NCBI GenBank assembly: GCA_934663625.1
Contig: CAKUKP010000086.1
Coordinates: 1 to 11,053, forward strand
Source: an uncultured Clostridia bacterium
Lineage (GTDB): Bacteria; Bacillota; Clostridia; Christensenellales; Aristaeellaceae
Length of the DNA: 11,053 nt
Direction: 5' to 3'
Within the stretch, counting starts at the first letter, position 1; each line of letters starts with the position of its first letter. The notes under the pieces were generated by a model. The model had not been told where the DNA came from. It worked only from the letters and a program-made list of their open reading frames with translations, and did not search any database. Position numbers and translations under genes: made by a program. Below are positions 6,319-11,053 of this stretch, in pieces.

Positions 6319-7752
6319 TCACGCAAGATATCGAAACAGACTGATGAACGGCGACAGGAGATATATGATCGCGCCCTTCTCAGCCGGCATTGATTTTGGC
6401 GGAATTTCGGGGAAAACGGCCTGCGCGTGCGCGCTGACCGGACTGGATTGTTCCGCCAGCGCGTTCATATTTTCCTCCAGTTGGGCGGCGAGCGGCTTGC
6501 TGTACACCGCCAGCATCAATTCCGTATCGATATAGGCGGAGCGCGGATCGACGTTGAACGAACCGAAGATGGAAAGATCATCATCGATCAGCACCGATTT
6601 GGTGTGCATGGAATAATCCGTCTGCTGTTCCAGCACGATCGCGTTCATGCGGTTGGTCATGCCGCGATGAAAAACGCCGTCCGCCGAAGTGATGATATTA
6701 TTCCCCGAAGCGGCGGAATTGGTAAGCAGCGTTACTTGAACAGGCTGGCTGCACACCCCGTTCAGCGCATCCCGCATGGCGGAATCCATCACAAAATACG
6801 GGCTTTGCAGCACGACGCGATCCTGCGCTTCCATCATCAGATCGATCATTTTGGCATAAACCAGCGGCGCTTTGGGGCGCGCATAGATCTGACCGGACAG
6901 CAGTATGGATTTTTCCACGGGCGCGAACGCGGCAGCATCGATCTGCGCAAGATCGCGTTCCTCCGCGATTTTACGCCACGCCGCGCGCAGCTCCTCCGCC
7001 GCACACGCAGCGGCTTCCTTTTGCGCATTCGGCGCGCTTTCGTATCGGGTGTGGCAAAGCTCAGACGCCCACATTTCATCAAAATAATCTGCGACCAGAT
7101 CGCAGGCGCTCCTGCCCGCGCGTTCCCGATGAATCAGAACATCCCGATCGTAATTGTAATGGGGATTGCCCTCCTGCGACAGAAATTCATCCGATACATT
7201 GCGTCCGCCGAGGATGAGCCACGCATCATCCACGACGAAGAACTTTTCATGATAGCGCACGTTCAGCCCCGCCGGATGCATCAGATCGATCGGATTGTAG
7301 AAACGGATTTCCACGTTCGGATGGCTGCCCAGCGCGTAAGCTGCGGGATCGGCGCGCAGGTGAATCAGCCCGAACATTCCATCCACGATCAGCCGCACCT
7401 GTACGCCGCGATCCGCCGCGTTCAAAAGCGCCGCGGTGATCTGCGTTCCGCTATCGTCCATATCGTATAGATACGTACCCGCGCGAATGATCGTTTGCGC
7501 GCCGGAAATCAGCCGCAGTCGAACATCCAGCGCTTCGCTGCCCGTTTCCAGAATGGCGGCGCTGTCCACATTCGTTTCCGATGAAGCCGCATCGCGCCAG
7601 TTCTCCGGCAGATCGACAACTGCCGCAGGATGCGCATACGGAAGCACGGCGGCGCAGAGGTACACAAGCAGCGCGAGCAATATGCATCTGCGTATTGTGC
7701 GCCCAATGCGGCGCTTTTTCGAAGTAGCTCCGGATGCGGGCATCTGTTTCAC
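6319..7752 (-). CDS. Membrane-anchored phospholipase D family protein, cardiolipin synthase (ClsC-like)
   Basis: Protein of 477 residues from the GTG at 7752-7750. A basic N-terminus is followed by one transmembrane helix at about 23-40. Two HKD motifs define the PLD superfamily: YHEKFFVVDD (H168, K170, D175) followed by GGRNVSDEF, and MHTKSVLIDD (H383, K385, D390) followed by GSFN. The GGRN-x-x-DE form is typical of ClsC-type cardiolipin synthases, which transfer phosphatidyl groups between phospholipids; a hydrolase or other phosphodiesterase role is possible. The start is chosen because AAAGGCGG (7762-7769) lies 9 nt before this GTG and a TATAAT lies about 45 bp upstream. In-frame ATGs further upstream fall in or before that promoter. 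The ATG at 7743 is an alternative. The gene diverges from the PlsC operon. No clear terminator follows it. Confidence 0.85.
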   Translation of the reverse strand: MKQMPASGATSKKRRIGRTIRRCILLALLVYLCAAVLPYAHPAAVVDLPENWRDAASSETNVDSAAILETGSEALDVRLRLISGAQTIIRAGTYLYDMDDSGTQITAALLNAADRGVQVRLIVDGMFGLIHLRADPAAYALGSHPNVEIRFYNPIDLMHPAGLNVRYHEKFFVVDDAWLILGGRNVSDEFLSQEGNPHYNYDRDVLIHRERAGRSACDLVADYFDEMWASELCHTRYESAPNAQKEAAACAAEELRAAWRKIAEERDLAQIDAAAFAPVEKSILLSGQIYARPKAPLVYAKMIDLMMEAQDRVVLQSPYFVMDSAMRDALNGVCSQPVQVTLLTNSAASGNNIITSADGVFHRGMTNRMNAIVLEQQTDYSMHTKSVLIDDDLSIFGSFNVDPRSAYIDTELMLAVYSKPLAAQLEENMNALAEQSSPVSAHAQAVFPEIPPKSMPAEKGAIIYLLSPFISLFRYLA

Positions 7753-7795
7753 GAATGCAAACCGCCTTTCAAGAATAAAGCATTTATGCATTTTC

Positions 7796-7801
7796 ATTAT
7801 A
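7796..7801 (-). promoter_or_regulatory. -10 element of the PLD-family gene
   Basis: A perfect TATAAT on the minus strand (7801-7796) lies 43 bp upstream of the GTG at 7752. I find no good -35 at 16-19 nt (ATGCAT at 17 nt) and no TG extension. The promoter may therefore be weak or activator-dependent. Confidence 0.5.
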
Positions 7802-7876
7802 CGATTTCTTCCCGCCGGATGCATGGTACAATTTCTGGAAACTGCCCTAAATTTGCGCACTTCGATGAAATTGCCC

Positions 7877-7912
7877 AACGAACGGCGCTTGCTTTGCAGA
7901 ACGCCGTTCGTT
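7877..7912. promoter_or_regulatory. Perfect 11-bp dyad bracketing the -35: probable operator
   Basis: AACGAACGGCG (7877-7887) and CGCCGTTCGTT (7902-7912) are exact inverted repeats separated by 14 bp. The -35 TTGCTT (7889-7894) lies between the arms and the right arm ends on the first base of the TATAAT. A protein bound here would cover the RNA polymerase site. There is no T-tract after it, so it is not a terminator, and it lies upstream of the expected start, so it is not in the operon mRNA. The regulator is not in this window. Confidence 0.65.
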
Positions 7913-7917
7913 ATAAT
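7889..7917 (+). promoter_or_regulatory. Sigma-A type promoter of the lipid operon
   Basis: TTGCTT (7889-7894), a 17-nt spacer and a perfect TATAAT (7912-7917) give a good promoter. Its start near 7924 leaves a leader of about 39 nt to the ATG at 7963. It is the only promoter seen for the three following genes. Confidence 0.75.
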
Positions 7918-7962
7918 AAAGGTACAAAATATACAATTGTAAGGTTGCGGAGGTACAAAAGC

Positions 7963-8766
7963 ATGAAAGCGATTTTCCTATCGGGCGCGGTGATCGCGCT
8001 GGCGCTTTCCTTCCTTTTGCCGGTTTCGTGGGCGCTTCTGTGGCAGATTCCGGCGCTGTTTGCCGCCGCTGCATTGGGCGTTGTGATCCTGTACTGGCTG
8101 TTTCTGTGGATCGCCAGCCTGCCGATTCGCAAAGATACGCCCTATGAAACCCCCTCGCCCTTTTATTATGCGCTGCTGAACTCCGGCTATCGCTTTTTAT
8201 ACGGCGCCGCCGGAGCGAAGGTGCATATGTCAGGCCTTGAAAAGCTTCCGAAGGATCGCCCGTTCCTGCTGGTATCCAACCATCTATCCAACTTCGATAA
8301 CATGATCCAGAGCGCGGCGCTGGGCGATCGCAGAATCGCCTACATTTCCAAGCCGGAGAATTTCAAAATTCCCATCGGCGGACGGATGATTCACCGGTGC
8401 TGCTATCTGCCCATCGACCGCGAAAACCTGCGCTCCTCCACGATGACCATCCGTCGGGCCTCCGAAATGCTGCAAAGCGGGATCATCAACATCGGCGTAT
8501 ATCCCGAAGGCCACCGCGGCAAGGGCTATGATTTGCAGCCATTCCACGCGGGCTGCCTGAACGCCGCCGTCTGGGCGAAATGCCCGATCGTAGTCAGCAC
8601 CATCGCCGGTACGGAAAACATCCACCGAAATTTCCCCTTCCGGCGCACCGAGGTACATTTTGATATTCTGGAAACCATCGATACAGAGGGCAGGCGCGCA
8701 TCGGCGCTTTCCGAGGAAATCCGCCAAACCATGCAGGAACACCTGAATACTTACAAAAGAGGTTAG
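7963..8766 (+). CDS. PlsC-type 1-acylglycerol-3-phosphate acyltransferase
   Basis: Protein of 267 residues. The expected reaction is acyl transfer to lysophosphatidic acid, giving phosphatidic acid at the inner face of the membrane. Two hydrophobic stretches (about 5-28 and 30-52) anchor it. The acyltransferase motifs follow in order: NHLSNFD (106-112, catalytic H-x4-D with H107 and D112), YLPIDRENLRS (148-158), YPEGHRGKG (180-188, the EGxR phosphate-binding motif) and CPIVVSTIAG (207-216, the hydrophobic fourth block). Length is near the usual 200-260 residues. GGAGG at 7949-7953 lies 9 nt before this ATG. The frame is open far upstream, but those starts precede the promoter. The next gene follows after 6 nt. 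Acyl acceptor specificity cannot be read from the sequence. Confidence 0.88.
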   Translation: MKAIFLSGAVIALALSFLLPVSWALLWQIPALFAAAALGVVILYWLFLWIASLPIRKDTPYETPSPFYYALLNSGYRFLYGAAGAKVHMSGLEKLPKDRPFLLVSNHLSNFDNMIQSAALGDRRIAYISKPENFKIPIGGRMIHRCCYLPIDRENLRSSTMTIRRASEMLQSGIINIGVYPEGHRGKGYDLQPFHAGCLNAAVWAKCPIVVSTIAGTENIHRNFPFRRTEVHFDILETIDTEGRRASALSEEIRQTMQEHLNTYKRG

Positions 8767-8772
8767 AAAAAA

Positions 8773-9642
8773 TTGACGTACATTCTTTACAATCCGCTCG
8801 CCGGAAACGGCAAGGCAAAGACGCAGGAGCTGGTAAATCGATTGCAGCCCGAATCCCTGCGCACGCTGGATGTGACCACGCAGAATCTGCACCGCTTTCT
8901 GGAAAAAACGCCGGTTTCGGAGCGCGTAATCCTGCTCGGCGGCGATGGCACGATCAATCATTTTATCAACCGGCTGCACGGCGTTGTGCCGCGACACCAG
9001 ATTTATTATTATCCCGCCGGTTCGGGCAATGATTTTATGAACGATGTACAAAAGAACGCGAAGGACGGCATGATCCTGCTGAATCCCTACCTGGAAAACC
9101 TGCCGGTGGTGGAGGTCAACGGAGATCGCCGCTTCTTCATCAACAACGTGGGCTTCGGCATCGACGGCTACTGCTGCGAGGAGGGCGATCGCCTGCGCGA
9201 CGAGGGCAAAACGAACATCAGCTATTCAGGTATCGCCATCAAGGGACTGCTGGGCAGATTCAAGCCGACCCACGCCACGATCACCGTGGACGGCGCGCAG
9301 CATCATTTTGACCATGTATGGCTCGCGCCCACGATGAACGGCCGCTATTACGGCGGCGGCATGAATGTCGCGCCGGAGCAGGATCGGCTGAACGCGGAGC
9401 GAACCGTTTCCGTCGTAGCGCTGCACTGCCGAAGCAAGCTGAAAACGCTGATGGTGTTTCCGAGCATCTTCAAGGGCGAACACGTTCGGCATACCGAGAT
9501 GGTTTCCATCTTCACGGGGCGCGAAATTTCCGTGGTCTTTGACAGGCCGACTGCGCTGCAAATCGACGGCGAAACCATATCCGGCGTGACGCAATATCAG
9601 GTAACCTCCGCGCGGGAACAGACCGGAGAAATTGCAGGATAA
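8773..9642 (+). CDS. Diacylglycerol kinase family lipid kinase
   Basis: Protein of 289 residues with the DAGK catalytic domain (DgkB/YegS type), expected to phosphorylate diacylglycerol or a related lipid using ATP. Motifs in order are YNPLAGNGKA (6-15), the nucleotide-binding LGGDGTINHF (55-64), PAGSGNDF (81-88), NNVGFGIDG (124-132), NGRYYGGGM (189-197) and QIDGE (263-267), which is the full family layout. The start is a TTG, 6 nt after the PlsC stop. The AAAGAGG site (8756-8762) lies inside the last PlsC codons, so translation is probably coupled, and no ATG or GTG fits before YNPLAG. With PlsC it gives two routes to phosphatidic acid. A sphingoid or polyprenol substrate cannot be excluded. 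Confidence 0.88.
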   Translation: MTYILYNPLAGNGKAKTQELVNRLQPESLRTLDVTTQNLHRFLEKTPVSERVILLGGDGTINHFINRLHGVVPRHQIYYYPAGSGNDFMNDVQKNAKDGMILLNPYLENLPVVEVNGDRRFFINNVGFGIDGYCCEEGDRLRDEGKTNISYSGIAIKGLLGRFKPTHATITVDGAQHHFDHVWLAPTMNGRYYGGGMNVAPEQDRLNAERTVSVVALHCRSKLKTLMVFPSIFKGEHVRHTEMVSIFTGREISVVFDRPTALQIDGETISGVTQYQVTSAREQTGEIAG

Positions 9643-9657
9643 CGGAGGGATACGCAC

Positions 9658-10893
9658 ATGGGCGAAACCGGAAAAAAGGCGCGTTGGCGGAACATATTCA
9701 CCATACCCAATCTGATGAGCCTGTTTCGCCTTTGCCTGATTCCCGCGATCATTCATCAATACTGCGCAGTGCAGAATACCCGTCTGGCGGTGCTGCTGAT
9801 CGCGTTTTCCGCGCTGACGGATATTCTGGATAGAAAAATCGCCCGCCGGTTCAACATGGTATCCGACGTGGGCAAGGTGCTGGATCCCATCGCGGATAAG
9901 CTTACGCAGGCGGCGCTGATCATCTGTCTGATTTCGCGGTACAAATGGGCGCTGGGGCTGGTAATTCTATTTGCCGTTCGGGAAGTGATCGTGGGCACGC
10001 TGGGCTATTTTACGCTGACGCGGGCGCATTGCGTCAACAGTGCCAAATGGTATGGCAAGGCGGCGACGGTGACGATCCACGCCGTGATGATGGCGCTGAT
10101 TATGTTTCCCGAAATTCCGGAGCCCATCGCCAACCTGCTGCTTGGGCTGTGCGCCGCGGTAATCGTATTCGCCTGCATCATGTATTGCCGGTTCTATCGA
10201 AAATTCCTGTCGGACAATCTGGAACGGCCGGTACAGAAGCGCCGTCTGATTGTGAACATTCTATTGCTGTGCGTTTGGGCGGCGATCATCATATTATGCA
10301 TCTACCACAGGGACGCCTTTACCGTGGACGGCATCGTTCGCCTGACGACGGGCAATTCCCATTGGGCGGCGCTGATCATGCTGGCGCTGTTCGCACTCAA
10401 AAGTGTGAGCCTGATCATCTATGGATCGCTTCTGTACGCCGCCAGCGGCATTCTGTTTCCCCTGCCCATCGCCGTTGCGGTCAACCTGCTGGGCACGGTG
10501 ATCATGGTAACCATCCCGTACCTGATCGGCGAAAAGGCGGGCGCGGAAAAGATGCGAAATCTGGTAGCAAAGCACCCGCGCGCCGCCATGCTGCAAAACA
10601 TGCAGCGCCGGAACGATTTCTTTTTCTGCTTTCTCATTCGCCTGAGCGGGCTGATTTCCAGCGATCTGGGCGGCGCGTATATGGGCGCGGTTGGAATATC
10701 GTTCTTGCCGTATCTTGCGGGATCGCTTCTGGGAATGCTGCCGAACATGATCACGTTCCCCGTGATGGGCATGAACATCCGGAATATCCATTCGCCCGAA
10801 TTTCTGATCGCCGCGGGCATTCAGATCGGCTTTACCCTGCTGTCAGTCGTATTCTATATATTGCATCGAAAACGGAAATGTACGGATGCATGA
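9658..10893 (+). CDS. CDP-alcohol phosphatidyltransferase fused to a VTT (DedA/TMEM64-like) domain
   Basis: Protein of 411 residues, about twice the usual length of a PgsA-type enzyme. Residues about 12-185 form a CDP-alcohol phosphatidyltransferase domain, which swaps CMP on a CDP-activated lipid for an alcohol such as glycerol phosphate. Its signature TDILDRKIAR (54-63), G72, D76 and D80 keeps all four aspartates, but R59 stands where the family has glycine. Residues 196-216 form a linking helix. Residues about 235-405 are hydrophobic and match the VTT domain (also called SNARE-associated). They include LIIYGSLLYAASG, FFFCFLIRLSG (321-331) and a G-rich AGSLLGMLPNMITFPVMG (354-371). Known VTT proteins act as lipid scramblases or carriers. 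GGAGGG lies 8 nt before the ATG, 15 nt after the kinase gene, so it is third in the operon. Coupled synthesis and movement of a lipid is inference. Confidence 0.82.
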   Translation: MGETGKKARWRNIFTIPNLMSLFRLCLIPAIIHQYCAVQNTRLAVLLIAFSALTDILDRKIARRFNMVSDVGKVLDPIADKLTQAALIICLISRYKWALGLVILFAVREVIVGTLGYFTLTRAHCVNSAKWYGKAATVTIHAVMMALIMFPEIPEPIANLLLGLCAAVIVFACIMYCRFYRKFLSDNLERPVQKRRLIVNILLLCVWAAIIILCIYHRDAFTVDGIVRLTTGNSHWAALIMLALFALKSVSLIIYGSLLYAASGILFPLPIAVAVNLLGTVIMVTIPYLIGEKAGAEKMRNLVAKHPRAAMLQNMQRRNDFFFCFLIRLSGLISSDLGGAYMGAVGISFLPYLAGSLLGMLPNMITFPVMGMNIRNIHSPEFLIAAGIQIGFTLLSVVFYILHRKRKCTDA

Positions 10894-10900
10894 ATACAAA

Positions 10901-10934
10901 CGGCGCAGCGAAGATGTAATCCTTCGCTGCGCCG
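10901..10934 (+). other. Strong hairpin after the lipid operon, no T-tract
   Basis: CGGCGCAGCGAAG (10901-10913) and CTTCGCTGCGCCG (10922-10934) form a perfect 13-bp stem with an 8-nt loop, 7 bp after the operon stop codon. No T-run follows, so it may stabilise the mRNA end or act as an atypical terminator. The canonical terminator at 10946-10974 lies just beyond. Confidence 0.6.
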
Positions 10935-10945
10935 TCCAGCCTGTC

Positions 10946-10974
10946 AAAAAAGGTCGCGTTATGCGGTCTTTTTT
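10946..10974 (+). terminator. Intrinsic terminator, symmetrical, in front of the transposase
   Basis: Six A plus GGTCGC (10946-10957) pair with GCGGTC plus six T (10963-10974) around GTTAT, with two G.T wobbles. The A-tract and T-tract make it usable in both directions. It can end the lipid operon, and as part of the insertion element it would stop host transcription from entering the transposase gene. Confidence 0.8.
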
Positions 10975-10982
10975 GCTATAAT
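10974..10982 (+). promoter_or_regulatory. Extended -10 promoter of the transposase
   Basis: TGC-TATAAT (10974-10982) is a full extended -10 element. The sequence at the -35 distance lies inside the terminator stem and is a poor match. The start near 10988-10990 would leave almost no leader before the ATGs at 10993 and 10999. Confidence 0.55.
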
Positions 10983-10998
10983 AGAACTGGTGATGAAA

Positions 10999-11053
10999 AT
11001 GCTGAAAAAAGAAACGGAACAGCGGCAGGCAATCGAAATGGTGTGCACGGATA
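10999..11053 (+). CDS. Transposase N-terminus, IS1182-like (partial, runs off the window)
   Basis: The open frame gives MLKKETEQRQAIEMVCTD and continues past the window end. The MLKKETEQR-x-x-x-EMV opening is one I associate with IS1182-family DDE transposases of Clostridia; only 18 residues are visible, so this is recognition of a short signature. GGTGAT at 10989-10994 could be the ribosome binding site for the ATG at 10999, with short spacing. The ATG at 10993 (adding MK) is an alternative. Terminal inverted repeats cannot be defined because the other end is missing. Confidence 0.55.
   Translation, partial: MLKKETEQRQAIEMVCTD

Noticed and set aside
6427..7470. 347-codon plus-strand frame
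   Set aside because: Antisense to the PLD-family gene, whose HKD motifs establish the minus strand as coding.
7753..7878. Longer PLD-family protein starting at 7878 (519 residues)
   Set aside because: The extra 42 codons span the TATAAT at 7796-7801 and have no ribosome binding site; AAAGGCGG before the GTG at 7752 fits better.
7630..7962. N-terminal extension of the PlsC-type gene to 7630
   Set aside because: It overlaps the divergent PLD-family gene and lies upstream of the promoter at 7889-7917; the ATG at 7963 has GGAGG at proper distance and starts a hydrophobic helix.
9945..10919. 324-codon frame inside the fusion gene
   Set aside because: Out-of-frame shadow on the same strand; the 9658 frame has domain matches and a ribosome binding site.
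1..11053. CRISPR array
   Set aside because: No regularly spaced short repeats were seen; the repeats present are the two long gene-junction copies and paralogous coding sequence.

Overview
The window looks like chromosomal DNA of a Gram-positive anaerobe of the Clostridia. This is inferred from sigma-A type promoters (TTGACA/TATAAT forms), strong AGGAGG-like ribosome binding sites with some GTG and TTG starts, short intrinsic terminators, a tRNA with encoded CCA, secreted WG-repeat-like proteins, and an IS1182-like transposase start at the right edge. Species cannot be named from the sequence alone.

Layout. Bases 1-222 hold the possible tail of an upstream gene, an intrinsic terminator and a promoter. 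Bases 223-4926 hold three tandem, same-strand paralogous genes for exported proteins of unknown function. Each has a signal peptide and degenerate WG-type beta repeats; the first and third also have an N-terminal Cys/His module with a PCPIC motif. The middle gene lacks that module and is flanked by an almost perfect direct repeat. Bases 4927-5483 hold a full-consensus promoter, a structured leader, a 90-residue two-helix membrane protein, tRNA-Leu(UAA) and a strong terminator. Bases 5484-6318 hold a minus-strand DUF4160-DUF2442 pair whose first gene has an in-frame stop, with its own promoter.

Bases 6319-10893 form a membrane-lipid region. A minus-strand phospholipase-D/cardiolipin-synthase-like gene diverges from a plus-strand operon encoding a PlsC-type acyltransferase, a diacylglycerol-kinase-family lipid kinase and a fusion of a CDP-alcohol phosphatidyltransferase domain with a VTT (DedA/TMEM64-like) domain. 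The acyltransferase and lipid kinase would both yield phosphatidic acid. The fusion protein would use a CDP-activated lipid made from phosphatidic acid and might also move lipid across the bilayer. The PLD-family enzyme could act on the resulting phospholipids. This joint role is inferred from family membership and gene order. Bases 10894-11053 hold two hairpins, an extended -10 promoter and the first codons of a transposase.

The strongest leads are the phosphatidyltransferase-VTT fusion with its altered signature motif, the direct repeats that make the middle exported-protein gene potentially excisable, the perfect 11-bp dyad bracketing the -35 of the lipid operon, and the apparent mRNA-tRNA transcription unit.
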